The notes under the pieces were generated by a model, which saw only the letters and a list, made by a program, of their open reading frames with translations, was not told the DNA's origin and searched no databases. From Stereum hirsutum FP-91666 SS1 (Eukaryota; Basidiomycota; Agaricomycetes; Russulales; Stereaceae): 64,000 nt of DNA. The stretch covers positions 85,871-149,870 of the forward strand of contig NW_006763155.1 of the NCBI RefSeq assembly GCF_000264905.1, given 5' to 3'. Below are positions 36,507 to 49,609 of the stretch, one piece after another (the first letter of the stretch is position 1; every line of letters begins with the position of its first letter). The translations under genes were made by a program, and so were the position numbers.

Positions 36507-36531
36507 ACACACACACACACACACACACACA
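36507..36531. repeat. (AC)n microsatellite
   Basis: About twelve uninterrupted AC dinucleotides within the repeat-rich, gene-poor region. Confidence 0.9.
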
Positions 36532-38754
36532 TAACCCATGCTAAGGTTGACGCTGAGGTCAGCCGACAACGCGTATGCCATTGACAGGATACAGCGAGAG
36601 GGTAGGAATCCGTGCTATCGATCGCGGGTCTGTGGGCGGCTGAGCGAGTGGACGAAGAGCAAAGACAAGCAAGGTTGTGTCGTACGGAGTCCGGCCTCAG
36701 TATTAGCACCCGTATCGGCGTCAGAGCCTGTTCCATTGTCATCGAGACCTGAACGGGCCGTGCGTTCGTCGACGTCCGGAGAGGAAAGGAGAGTTGTGGG
36801 TCGGTATGTGGAGTGTTAGATTTGAGAGAGATTATCGTCCGATGTACGAGGAGAAAGGAGTGACTGAACGGGGCACAATCCTACCATAGTCCGAGCCGCA
36901 AGAAATTTGAATACACCAATAAGGAAGAAAAACAAGCAGGGCGAGGTACCGATAGAACACCAGTCGATTCGAACACAAGAACAGAAACGGCGTCTGTCCG
37001 TCAGTCCGAGCTTTAATCGTCATTCATGCGAAACTACGACTCATCGAGCCAAGCAGAAGTATGAGGTACGAGTGAAATAGCCGAGGTACAGAAGACAAAA
37101 GACAAAAGCGCCAGGTCCTGACCCCCACAAAGCGAATGATCCATGATGGGTGTAGCAAAGACCCAAAAGCCAGCATTCGGATGAATAGATCCGAAGTCAA
37201 AAAGAATACAGTTCACAGAAAATCGCGAAGAAGCAGTTGCAGTTCTGGACCCGTAGCAAGCATATCGGATCTGAAGAGGCCCAAAGTTGCGAGTGAGATC
37301 TCATGCCGAGCGCGAGAATAGGTGACAGTCTTCTTTAATATTTCGGAGGCGTGGTATTGAAGGAGTGATGATGCTTCGGACCAAAGAGTAGACGTGTCTA
37401 AGCCTAGACGATTTCAGACTAAACGTCGGGGTATAAATGACGAGGAGTCCTGTCAAAAGCGTACAGTTGGCGAGAATAACGAGCAGCAGTCCTACTACGC
37501 GGTCAGCTACAAATATATTCTGAGTGAGAGCTAGTCGAGAACCCCACGGCTATGATAATCATAAGCTATCGTGTTGAGTACCCAGTCCATCAGTCTTCAA
37601 AACACATACATCACCTGTAGTCCAAACCTGGACAACAAGTGAGATTAGACGAAGTGTAACAGAGGATCCCGAAGAGAAGCGCACGGATGACGAGAAACTG
37701 TGACATCGAAAGTATACAGTCCGCGGAAAAACAGAGAAGAAGCGGTCCCAACCCCATAGCGAAGGTTACGAGTAGGAATACGGGTGCTGTTTTATCCTGT
37801 GACGGTCGCCCTTCGGCGTGGTAGTGAAGCTGTTGTGGGGGTCCGAAAACAGAGAGAGCAATCATATGGGGACAGGGGGAGACACGACGACAAGATATTG
37901 CCCACAAAGCAGAAGGAAGAGGACCGAAAGACAAAAGGACACGATCCGGATGTCTATCCTTGAACCACATATATCGCCCATGGCCCACATATGAGAGACG
38001 ATTGAGCGTGAACGAAGTGTAACAGAGGACCTCAGAAGCAAGCATGTGGATGACGAGTAGATTCGAGGTCAAAAGGTGTGCATACCGCTCGCCGAAACGA
38101 CGGTTAACAGTCTCGGTAAATACCCAGGTGCGAGGATCCTGGAAGTGAAGTCGCCCAAAGTCACGAGTATGAAGCTCAGTGTCGAGTGGTGGCAGTGAGG
38201 GAGTTGAAGTGTTTCGGAGAGGGAGAGCGAATTCTCTGCATAAATATGGCTGAAGAGGGAACGGACGACGATGGTGAGACCATTGACGAAGTAGAAGTAC
38301 GAGGGTGAAGCCAAGTACGAGTGGCAGAAGTGCTAGAATTGAGATAATGCGAGAAGCTCACATTTACGGGCCCATTCATGACGTGGAGCATCCAACACAA
38401 TAGGCGCCAACCGCATACAGCATGCATGGACCATAGACGGAGGATGTGCCAGGATAGAGGAGAGCTTCCAGAGGTCAGGGTGTGCATTACGAGGAGCCGG
38501 GGTTGAAAGCGTGAAGTGCGCAGAGAAACGATGTGGCCCCAGCTAAGTTGCGAAAAGATGAGAGCACGGAAGCTGCTTATATCCTACGCATGGCGGGCCT
38601 TTTCAGGGCTCGATGCAAGCGCGATGGCTGGAGGATGAGTCGATGAATGCGGAAAGGGGAGGAACTGGAATCGAAAGCGTAGTAGAGAAACGACGAGGAG
38701 CAGTCCCGGTACGAGCATAACGAGGCCAATTGCGAGAACCCAAGAGTACGAGTG

Positions 38755-39120
38755 CTAGTTGTATCCTGCGGAGGGCGAGCATCTTCGAGGCGGGATGTGT
38801 GGTTGGCTCGGGTGACGATCGTCGTCGTCGTTGAGAGAGAAAAAAAAGCGCCCACTCGGCCCACGCCGGAACCGGATCGGAAGTCCGGACCCCTCCCGCC
38901 ACCTCAGCCATCGCGGCACCACATCGCCTCGTCCTTGCCTGCGACCATCTTTCTTCGCCTTCGCTCGCTTCTGCTGTCCTCCCCCAAATCAACCAACACG
39001 ACCACCAGGCACGCACAAACAATGCGCACACTAAATGCTCAAATCCAGTGTGCACATCGTCCGACCCTGTTTCGAATAGCACTCAGGTCGAACGCTTTGC
39101 TTTCTCGTCGGCAGATCAAC
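38755..39120 (+). repeat. Copy of the LOR-gene upstream block without the gene
   Basis: Shares long near-identical stretches with 49610-49990 and 57050-57420: 'AGCATCTTCGAGGCGGGATG', 'GCGCCCACTCGGCCCACGCC', 'CACATCGCCTCGTCCTTGCC', 'ACCACCAGGCACGC' and 'AATGCGCACACTAAA'. After about 39.12 kb the similarity to the LOR exon 1 region is lost, so this is an orphan promoter or leader copy. Confidence 0.65.
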
Positions 39121-42100
39121 GAGAACTGTCATTTTCGCTCCCCTGTACGGTGTACGTCTTTCATATATCCGGTAATCCACGTAACAGATACCGTGGTTTT
39201 CCCTCTGGTTTCCGGCCTGTCCCACATACAGTAAAGCTCCTTCCCATATTTATCTCACCGCCGTCTTCGTCATCTTGTGGTTTTACGAGCGGTGGTCGTA
39301 TGCTTTATCGCTGAGAAGAAATGTCATCGTCCAGATATTGCGGCTCAATACTATCTGGGTAGTCGCCACAATCACGACATAACCTCATGAGCCCTGCTTA
39401 CCACGCTCTCAAGCAAGCGTGGAGAAATCCACTTCGACATAACTTAGTATGCCTTGTTTTTTTGAAGATGCACTCGTGCTCCACAGGACGGCAATTCCCC
39501 AGACTACTACACCCACACGACGCGCTAAACGTGTTCTGATATTGAAAATCATTCGTTCCATTCGCCCTTTTTTCCGGTTCCCGAGGCCTCGTGGTTTTTG
39601 CACTATCGAGTTTGGTTACGATTTGTCCTCATTTTCGGTGCGTCTTTCATAGCATTCTGTCTCCTCGCCCTTCTAAAGTTTTGTGTGTACGCCTACCGTA
39701 CTCCATAACGGATCTATGATTGTCAAACAAAAATACATTCCTCGCCCTTCCAACTTTGATGAACCCTTACAGAACCGGGATACCCTCTTCCACGCAACCG
39801 TATTCCGCAAGTTCTCCGGGGGATCCACATCATATTCCAATTCCCTTTACACCAGCCTGCAGTGCCATTGGCTCCGTCGCATACAGCGCGTGAAATAAGA
39901 TGACACACTGAAGGAGGTATCTAATTTTCATTGACACGGTAGTTGTTGAGATTGAGCTGGAAGCTATCTCGAACGAGAAGTTGCTCACGTCTCCCTTACA
40001 GTTTAGGTCGATCCATGCCGTCTTTTTTCGGTGACAGTTGGTATGTCCATTTCTTCAAATTTGAAGCTCCGGTGAACCCAAGTCGATAACGCCCGCCCAA
40101 ACTGACTACCTCTCCGAGCAGTGCATTAACAGTTTCCTCTCACGCCCAACCAGGCCTGGGCGAGAAAATACATGGTATGTCAATGTCCAACTTTACGATA
40201 TGTCTGGTAATGGAAATCAGGGTAGGATCTGCAAGCTATCTGTCGTTGTCGAAGTACGTCTCTAGACATTTTGGAGTAAACTTAGGAGATATTCATGCTA
40301 GTCAGGTTCTGTATCAGTGATACCACCGCGACTGGTGCCTCGGTTAACCCATGAAGGGTAGGTTCCATGTCATGAACATGGCATCGTGTACACATCTCCT
40401 TGTATGATGACACGAGCTGTATATGACGAGCATCATTCTCCAGGATGCGCTCGATGATTTTGGTGTTCGCCTCCATCGTCCCAGCGAGTTGGTGAGCTGT
40501 TTTCAGACGCTGATCTTGTGAACCGCTGACATATTGGACAATTTTTGATGTAGGGTGAAAGATGGGATGTCAGTGTGGCACTGGGGGCACGTAGTCCCTC
40601 GAATTTCAAAATATGATATTGCAGTACGAGCTTAAGCAATACTAACTCCAGTAGTGCTTCAGGACAGCCGCCGACATCCATGAGCAACTGCGTTATGGTC
40701 GAAAGGAAGTAGCCAACATCTTGACTCCAAACTCAAGACGATGAATAACCAAAGTAACTGAGTTAGTACAACCTCTTCATGCTTCATCCGTCTGCATTTC
40801 CATATCCCGTATGGACCGCTCTTCCATTCGACTACTTGTCACCGAGGAACCTGTCTTATCATTTCATTATTTTCAGCGCTTGATACACAGACTTATAGAC
40901 CTTTTGTCTAAGCTCGGCATACTCTACAGCAATTGCAACAGACCAACGGAGCAGTATAATCCTGCGCTCCCAGCGGAGACCAAGGACTCCCGGTACACGG
41001 ATAAATATTGTTTTAGGTACCCAAGAACGTGCGTCGTTCAGGTGCGTACAGTACAGAGCTATCGCTGTTTGATAGTGGCAATTCCCATGATCTCTCAGAC
41101 TAGGCTACAGTGACCGATACTACGGTCTTTCCATCACGCAAACGATTTCTCTTACTGGCCGATAGCCCCTTGATTTTGAAGCTGTCTTGTGGCTCCTGGA
41201 CTGACACTTCAGTTCATTTCTTACTTGCTCGGTTTAGTGATCAATGTAAGTACGGTGTAAACCGTTACTCTATGGATCTAGCATTATGTAGGGCATATAA
41301 ATGAAAGCTCCGAAATCTCAATGTGCGGGTGTGGAGGGGAGAGGCGTGTGGGTGTCTCACTCCACCCCATTCTTTAACTATCATATGGGGCGACCGTGCT
41401 GTAGTCCCGAACAGAGTTCAGAGCCAGCTGCTGCTCCATTGACAATGGAGCTCACGTTCGTTGGCCTCGTTCCCGCTGTCCAACATCTTCCTCGTACCGC
41501 CGTCAGGATTTGTTACTCGTATTTGGTAGATCAGTCCGTTCTTCCGGATTTGCGGCGTAGAAGGTGCATGAATAAGTACTGTCGTGATGTACGCTGTCAT
41601 CGGCGAAGTCATTGTGAGATTGAGCCGGATCTTCATGAGAACTGCTTTGGTGGTGCCATCTCCGCCGAGGATGCATGCGTACCACCAGTCGTTTAGGCTC
41701 TGATATCTTAGCCGCCTGCACGGCACGAAAATCACCGGACGGCTCTCAGGTAAAGACGATCAGGAACTTCTCGCAGCCATTCAGGTGTATTGTTTGTTGT
41801 TTGACATTTGGGGCTGATTGCATACTGCGATGTAAGAATCCGCTTAATTGGCCCACGGAAAGCGGATGGCGTAAACGGAGTGATGTATCCGCGCGCAAGG
41901 TGCTGAACTGTTTTGGGCAATCACATCCCATGTCCAGAGCCCAAGATTATCGTTCAGTGACGCAGAGGGCACGTGTCACATTCATCCGAATGATCCTAGT
42001 TCCACAAGACGAAGGAAAGGTTGTCATCATAGTCCGATGATCATCCCTACTTGCTTCCAGAGCGCATGTCGATATTAATCCTGACGACTGGCCTGGAGCT

Positions 42101-43000
42101 CATAGTTCTGTCTCGCAGTCGATCGGAGCACTCTCAGTGTAATATTATGTGCCTTTTTCTTGCACGATTCGAGTAAAGGTCAATTAATGCTGAAGAGGAT
42201 GCCACGAATGGCATTTTGTGAGATTGCAATGTAAGAGGGACAAAGGAGCAGGTGCGCGCGGAGTCTACAATACTCTGATCTACTTCTGTAGCTCACGAGT
42301 CCGCTCTGGTCGGGTCTTCCACACAGAGAGAGCAAGGTTCCTACCTTAGTACAAACAATTTACATCAGTGAATATACCATTCATATCTCTTTGAAATTGT
42401 TTGTGGTGCTCAAATGCCATAGCAGGCCGAGGTCCACAGCACGCCGTTCACACCGTGAGATATGAATGGAGATATGCTATGCTATCTGTGTGCTGCTGAG
42501 AACGGTGTAGACTTAATAATTCAGAGCTTTGACAAAGCTGCAGCTTGATGCTCTTTTGAGGCCATTTGAGTCGTTATCCGTCTGCAGAACCATCTGGGAG
42601 AGGATACCATCCATCCTTAGGTACATCACAATGCACAGCGTATGCTCAATTGAATGAAACGATCTGCGGCAGGTGGTCCAACTTCATATGTTGTCTCAGC
42701 CACCTATTGCATTATATGGTTCCGTCTTTCCGTCAAATAATGGGGCGGTTCATAATCAGCTGTGACAAGCCTGCGCCTTCTCTTATCTGCATTAAGCATT
42801 GTGCGTGTTCTGACAGAAAGCAAGGCCCAACTACCTTTGTCTGTATTCACCATGCGGCGTGATATCTCCGAGAGCTAGGTGCTTCACCTTCGATATATGT
42901 GCTTTTGGGGGTATCAGCCATATTGCGCCGCTGAATTTCGTCTGTTGGATACACAGCTAAGAGATATCGCTTTGGGGGAAAGCGGTTATATTGAAGAATA

Positions 43001-43010
43001 GTATATATAC
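43001..43010 (+). promoter_or_regulatory. TATA-like box of the caspase-like gene
   Basis: GTATATATAC lies 113 nt upstream of the ATG at 43123, a typical spacing for a fungal gene with a short leader. Confidence 0.4.
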
Positions 43011-43122
43011 AGGATCGGCCTCTTCACTCCCGCTTCTACAGCACTATCATTCACTCAGACATAGTCCACTTACTCATTGGGACGTTCTACGTATATCCTC
43101 ATCGTATCCTCCCATTGCTCCC

Positions 43123-45529
43123 ATGTCTACCCCCGAGACCAAATTCATAGAGGGCCAACCTTTGAAATGCGGTTGCGGGAAGGACAACGAAATTATCCCC
43201 CCTAAGACTACGTGAGTTGCTACGATCTCCGCATGTGTTGTTTACTGACCCCGTGTCAATAGTAGTGACAACCGTGATCTGTATGCGCTATTTTTCCTAT
43301 CAAACTTCTTACATTAATTTCATTGAACTAGCCTTAGCCCCTTCACGAACCTGTCTGCCCTCATTATTGGGATTCATGAATATAGGCAGAACGATCAGAA
43401 ATTAAGGTCTCTTCCCGGTGCATGTGCCGACGTGAAAGCCATGTACACCTTCCTCCGCGACATGAATGTCTCCACTAACCGCATCAAAGTCTTGCGTAAC
43501 GAGTCCGCGACAGATTCCAAGATATGCAGCGCTTTACGGGATGTTGCTAACCTCGCGAAGAAGGATGAGCCCATTCTCATCTACTTCTCTGGGCATGGCA
43601 GAAGAGCTACGGAACCTACGTCGAGGGGTCGGGTCATTTGTGCATATCGCGCGGATAAGGACGCCAGTGTCAACATCACTGAGGAGCTGCACAAGATTGC
43701 TAGCTGCAAGGGAAAGGAAAAGACTAATATCGTCCGTGATCCTCTGTTTTTTGCGCTCGTAGTCTTGAATACTCATCGTTGCCTCGTTTTATTATTCGAC
43801 AGACACTCATACTGGATTGTTGCTACGCTGGTTCTGGAGGTGATGGCTCGGTAAATTTATTTCAATTATACGATGTTACAGACCCGCATCGAATATTTCT
43901 AACTATAACATTGAGCAGTCTTCAGACGACATGCCTTCCTCTCATATCCTACTCGCTGGCTCTGGTAGAAATGAGACCGCCATGGAACGAAGTGAGGGTG
44001 GCGCGTTCACGAACGCGCTGCTGAATGCTCTCCGGGCACGAGATTCACGTCAGCACTCGTATAAATCACTCATCGAGAGTCTTCCTACTATTGCCGCGTG
44101 AGTATTTTTTACATTCAGCCAAATGACCCAAAGACTGACGAACTGATATGCATACTTTGTAATCTTCGGAACAGACAAAGCCCTCAGTGTATTGGCGTTC
44201 ACCAGGAAAGACTACTATTCACATGCACCTTGCGTCGTCTTGACAAGGAGTTCTACCAAGTGTCTAGGCAGCCTATGTCGGTCAATCCATCTGAATTACA
44301 TTGACATGGAGTTTGCTGATCAACTTTTTTTCATCAATGTACACAGGGAATCTTCCTCAGATTATACCTATCGCTTTCCTGGCGGTAAAGCGTACGGACT
44401 TACCAAGGGGTGCTCATTTGATATCTATATTGGTCCAAGCGTGGGATCTGAAAAGGTCGGAACATTCAAAGCAAAGTCAATCACAAACTTCGCTTGCGAT
44501 CTCGTGACAGAAAACCCCGTTGCCAACAAGCCTCCACGCATAGCATACGGGCTATGTACCCACATCGATCGCCTTTTCGAAATCTCTATCCCCAAAGAGC
44601 ATCGAGACACTGTCAAAGAACCTCTACTTGGAAAGCACAAGAATATCCCCGTCGCTTTCAAGGCCGAAAACGACAAGGCGGCCTTTTCGATCACATCAAT
44701 GAGTGGCCGACTCGACTTCGAGTATCACTACGGCATAAGAAAGACACGTCTGTGTCGATCACAGAACATACGCACGGTGATATCGGGTGCCGCCGACTTC
44801 GACTTTCATCTGACCCGCAGAAATAACAAAAACCCTCTATCGGAACAAGCTCTGCTACGCTGCTACGAGCTGAAGGAATCAACCAGCGGTTCTTGGGTTC
44901 CGAAAGAGAAGTCCCCCAATCTTATAAAGCCAGTGAACAAATTGGACCCGAAGGAGTATGTATTGGATCTGAACAAGTACAGGAACAAACCTCTAGGATT
45001 TGAAGTCGAGAACAAGAGCAATATGGCTCTATATGTGGCTCTCTTTTACTTTGACTTGGGTGATCTTAGCATCGGTGAGTCCAGATACTATCGTTTTGTT
45101 CAGATCTTTTCAGTATGCACTATCGCATTGAACGACTCACTACCTTGTGTTACATAACAGTTTCGTTCTACGAGCCGGGGTCAGCGAAGGATGGCCGCGT
45201 TGACTACTCCGTCGCGGCCGGAGATAAACTCAGTATTGGTTACGGACGCGGAGGCTCTAACGCGTTTGGATTCGAGGAACGAGGAGGTGATCAAGTCGAC
45301 AGGGGGGTCTTGAAACTTTTCTTCTCGACGCAATGGGTCGACTTCTCGGTCATCAAGCAGAGTTCACCCTTTGATGGCTGCGAGCGATTCCCTTACATTT
45401 ACAAACCCGTCAATTCGCCGTGGGGCTCGATCGAGGTGCAGGTCGAGCAAGGCAAAGGTACGCTGAATAACTCTTCACATCGTCTTACTTCGTAGTCATA
45501 ATCGTGCTTCATTTGTAGCCCCTAACTGA
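43123..45529 (+). CDS. Caspase-fold peptidase (C14, metacaspase-like) with long C-terminal region
   Basis: Eight exons join in frame (612 aa): 43123-43211, 43332-43731, 43803-43850, 43919-44097, 44175-44261, 44347-45074, 45161-45457, 45519-45529. The caspase p20 part has LSALIIGIHEY, LPGACADVKAMYTFL, the catalytic histidine in YFSGHGRR (about residue 118) and the catalytic cysteine in LILDCCYAGS (about residue 170; this motif is completed by splicing). Next are HILLAGSGRNETAMER and EGGAFTNALLNALR, then PQCIGVHQERLLF and an all-beta C-terminal region (about residues 270-612) with no domain I can name, typical of agaricomycete C14 proteins. Expected role: cysteine protease in cell death or stress, possibly acting with NLRs. 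The N-terminus has a small CGCG motif (LKCGCGKD) but no clear zinc finger. The donor at 44262 (GTCTAG) is weak. Confidence 0.85.
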
Positions 45530-48500
45530 GCGAAATACGAAAGAGCAGTACCCGGAAGTTGGAGGTGCACAATGGTCAGTCACATGGGGAAGACAATAAG
45601 AGGGAAGAAGTTACGGAATATTGTACGATTACGATGGATTGCGAGGTTCATACTCTTGGTTGTCACTGAAGGGGGAAGTGGGAGTACCGAAGCCGTCAAG
45701 GAATGTATTACTACGGAATTGTGGTTGAATTCAGTCTGAATTCTGTGTCTGAGAGTTCCTTACGATGGACCGTTCTAAAAGACAACGTACGATAGATGGA
45801 TCTCAAGTGCAAAGTGTCTCACTAACGAGTAGACCCGAGATCAAATGACGTACAATGCCAGTTCGCAGAACAACAGACGACAGGCATGTGCAGTTCAGAG
45901 CTCATACTCACATCGCAAGTGAAGCCGGCAAAAGTTGCGAGTAGGGTGACGACTAGTAGTGAAGGTGTCGAGGTGATTTGAAACAGAAAAGAAAGCTCAG
46001 CACTGATCTGGGCGTAGACGAACCAGGAAGGAACGACAACGAGAGACTCCACTCATAGAGAAGTACGGGCTCGAGAGCGGAGACGAGTAGGGTTTAGGGA
46101 AGTGCTAGAGCTGCAAGCCCGACATTCCGTCGCATGTAGGGCAAGTGTTGCACAGATAAATAACGACCGAGCTTAGACGAATGGTAGCAGAGGCCCAAAA
46201 GCAAGCGTGTCTTTGACGAGTAACTCCGACGTCGAAAGACGCATAGCAACAACCCACAGAAAAACAAAGAACAAGCAGCTCCAGGCCCGTAGCGAGCGCA
46301 CCGGAAGTGTGGTGGACAGAAGTTGCGAGTGGGAAACACAGCGCGAGAACGAGGGTAGTGAAGGCTGATTCGAAGACGGAGGGACCACATATAGGAGCCC
46401 GGACAATGCAGGAGGGAACGGCAACGACGACGAGACCACTCGCGAAAGGGACGTTCGGGAACGGAGACGAGTAGGAGTTACGGAAGAGTCGGAAGAACTA
46501 GAGCTGAGAAACTGACATACGATCGAAAGCAGCGCGCGTGTTGCATAGATGGAGGATGAGTCCTAGTGCAAAGATCAGGGATAGCCGCCGTTAGTACTTC
46601 AGACGCGTGGTATTAAAGGAGCAATAAGGGTTCTAAAACAGAGAAAGCAATCATCTGGGGATAGGTTATTCAGGCCGGTACAACGATGACAGGGGGGGGG
46701 GCAACTCACGGAGGACAGGCAGGAGGAAGCACGAGTCACAGAAGAGCTGGAGTCGGAACCCGTTTGATATCCGATTTCATACAGCACGAGTGAACTAAGT
46801 CCTAGCGAGCATACAAAGAGTAGAGCTATGATCATGGGACATACAGTTCGCAGAAGAATGAAGGGAAAGTGGTTTTGAACTCAGATGCGAGCACATGGGA
46901 AAGAAAGTCGCCAAGAGTTGCGAGTATTGGGAGAGAATACCTAGTGCGAGGACCAGCGACATTACTTTCGAGGCGTGGTGAAAAGGATAAAGTGGTGGTT
47001 CTGGGGGCGTGGTGGCTCGAAAATGGAGAGATCATTCGCTAGGTATGGACGATTCAGGGGGGAACAGAGACGACGCCGCCAAGACCAATCACGAAGGAGA
47101 CGTACGATGGCGGAGACGGGTACGAGTTGCGTATCATCGCATCAGCCCATTACTCACCAATCGCATACATCACGCATGGACCATGGACGAAGATGAATGG
47201 GGGCAGAAGAGCTTCCAGAGGCCAGCGAGTGCATGACGAGGAGCCGAAGTCAAAAAACTACGGTGTGCAGAAACGAGGAGTCTCAGTACGCACCCAGCCG
47301 TGAGTATATCGGGAGCCAAGTCGCCACAGAAGCTAAGAGTACAGGTGAGAGCATCTTCGAGGTGCGATGGGCGATGCTCGTACAAAGTTGGTGCAAAGGG
47401 TCGAGTGACGATCTAGAGTTGTGATTACTGGAAAATATAAAGAGTACTGATATGGGCATAAATTGCGAAGGAAACGTATGATTCAGTTAGCAGAGATGAG
47501 TACGAACGGAAGGAAGGAAGGAAGGAATGTAGCATATGGCACGCGTCAACCATAGATGGAGGACGAGAGGAGGACGGGGAGAGCGTGCAGAAGCCAGCGC
47601 GTGGATGACGAAGAGCCGGGGTGAAGCATAGTGCGTAGAGAAACGACAACCAGCAGTCCCGGTACGAGTATGTTGGGGCCAAGCTGCGAGAAGCTGAGAC
47701 TACGAGTGCTAGTTATGTCCTCTCTTAGTCTCTATGGCGAGTGCGATGGCTGGTGGTCGTAGGGAGGTTCGAGCGACGGTCGTGGTCGTTGAAGAAAAAG
47801 CGCCCAGTCAGCCCACGCCCGTCCCGGATCGGATCGGCCCGGCCACCTCGACCCAAAGCGCTCATCGCGTCGCCACATCGCCACCTCCCAAAACCTTCTC
47901 ATTCTCGCTAGTCGTGTGTTCGCTCGTTCGTTCAAGGCTGATCACTTGGTTCGTATGAAGTCAATTGAAGAGGGTCATTCTGGTGAAGAGGCTGGGGACG
48001 AGAACGTACATAGGTGGTGAGGTGTGAAGAGGGTCGGATTTAAAGAGGTTTATCGTCAGAAATATACAAGGAAAAGGAGCGTAGGAGTAAGCGTACCATG
48101 GCACCTTTCCGACATGAACCCCTAGATTGAGACAAGGATTTACGGATGCAAGCCGAGGCACGTATGTAGAAGGACGAAACGCATTAGTGCGCCATGTATC
48201 CGTTTCAAACACTCGGAGAGATGCAGATTTATGCTCAGAGGCCATTCAAGATGGAACAGTAAAGACAATGTCAGGCACGAGACGTCGAAGCTACAGCCGA
48301 AGTTGAAAAGCTCACAATTGCGAACCCTATCATCGTGTCCAGGACCCAGTCCATCAGCCTTCGCCCGTGGTCCGAACATAAGGGTATCCGGGAGCCCCCA
48401 CAGACAAATGTGCGACTGAGGATCCGGCGCGAGGAGAAGATACCTACAGTTGTAGTCCGTAGAACAACAGAGAACGAGGAGTTTCATCCCATATACATTC

Positions 48501-49609
48501 AGTTGAGTGAAGTTGCCAACAGTTGAGAGGATTCAGAGCCAAAATCAGAGACATCCAGGTACGAAAGGCAAATGGCACGATCACGAGCTCTATCCTTCGA
48601 TCGTATACATCGCCCGGAGTCCAAAGATGAGTGAAGAACAGGCGCAGACGAAGGGTAACAAGGGGGCACCGGCAAGCGTGTGGACGTATACATTCGAGAT
48701 CAAAAGACGTACAGACCCAGTGCGCAGAGATCCAGAGGAAAAGCAGCTGCGAGCCCATACATTCATCGGAAGTGAAATCGCCAGGAGCTGCGGGTACCGA
48801 GCAGGAATACCCGGTGCGAGAACCAGCGGTATTACTTCCGAGGTGTGGTGACGAGGGAAGAGTGATGATTGAAGCGTAGTAGCTCGAGAATGGAGGGATC
48901 ATTCGCTGGGGATGAATGATTCATGAGGGAACAAAGACGACGACAAAGAGACCTCTCGCGATGGACACGTACAAGGGCGGGGGCGAGTACGAGTAGCGCA
49001 TCGTCGCATCTGCCCATTGGTCTCTAATCGCATCCATTGCGGGGGGACCATGTATGGACAATGAGGTTGAGTAGAAGAGAGTCGGCATAGGCCAGTGTGT
49101 GGATGACGAGGAGTTGGGGTCAAAGTGTGCGGTGCGTAGAGAAACGCCGACCAGCAGTCTCGGTACGCAGCCGGCTGCGAGAATATCAGGAGTTAAGCGC
49201 GGAGTGAAGCTGAGGGTAGGCATACAAATTTGGATGCTAGCGTATTGGAAATGCGGGTAGAGTGGCAGTGACAGCCGCACGAGGAGTAGTAGTGAAGGAG
49301 ACGTAGTGATTCGAGAGCGGGAGGACTCAGCTCATGCCACAGGCCTCAGGATAGAAGAGAACGCTGACGAGGAGACTCCAGGCCCGAAGGAGAGATGCGA
49401 GGAAGGAGATAGGTACAACGACAAGTTGCCTATGATCTCTTCGATCTCCAGTCCCATACAGCACGCGTGAACTATAGATGGAGGACGAGCAGAGGGTGGG
49501 GAGGCCAGGGTGTGGATGACGAGGAGCTGAGCGTAGACGGCGTAGAGAAAGGACGAGAAACGGCTCAGCAGCTCGGAGCCCGGCTGCGAGCATACTACTG
49601 AGCTCGCGG
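45530..49609. repeat. Second block of diverged, repeated non-coding modules
   Basis: The same modules as at 34.5-39.2 kb recur in tandem. The 'GGGAACGACAACGAGA...GGAGACGAGTAGG' module is at 46.03, 46.41, 47.06, 48.92 and 49.36 kb. The 'GTGGATGACGAGGAGC...GCGTAGAGAAACGAC' module is at 47.23, 47.60, 49.10 and 49.51 kb. 'TCATCACTCTTT'-like and '(G)TGGAGGGATCATTC' pieces are near 47.0 and 48.9 kb. Open frames differ between copies, so I call no gene. Confidence 0.55.
47720..47900 (+). repeat. Partial copy of the LOR-gene upstream block
   Basis: Contains GGTCGTTGAAGAAAAAGCGC, CAGCCCACGCCCGTCCCGGA and CGCCACATCGCC as in the block before 57510, then diverges without any LOR exon. Confidence 0.5.

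Larger units (their letters stand above)
34495..43000. repeat. Gene-poor region of diverged, repeated non-coding modules
   Basis: No supported gene between the NLR and the caspase-like gene. From about 35.0 to 39.2 kb the DNA is built from recurring modules also found at 28.9-30.2, 45.5-49.6 and 56.5-57.1 kb. Examples: a 'CATCACCYGTNGTCCAAA' start (35.73, 37.61 kb); an 'ACGAGACTCCACGCACGAAGG' type module (36.00 kb); a 'GAGTTAGTGCTGAATG...GATATGTACGG' block (35.44 kb, also 36.82 kb). Copies are perhaps 65-80% alike by eye. The bottom strand reads as serine/leucine/proline-rich frames that do not agree between copies, arguing against a protein. From 39.3 to 43.0 kb the repeats fade and I see only short frames without domains (for example bottom strand at 40.3-40.7 and 41.4-41.7 kb). 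Confidence 0.5.

Noticed and set aside
37611..38072. Long minus-strand frames in the repeat region (also at 45.8-49.9 kb) as a hydrophobic protein family
   Set aside because: Copies of the same DNA module give different frames and stops, with no shared splice pattern. More likely non-coding repeats.
42380..42480. Inverted repeat around ATTCATATCTC / GAGATATGAAT
   Set aside because: Only about 12 bp pair, without target-site duplication or extension; could be chance in AT-rich DNA.
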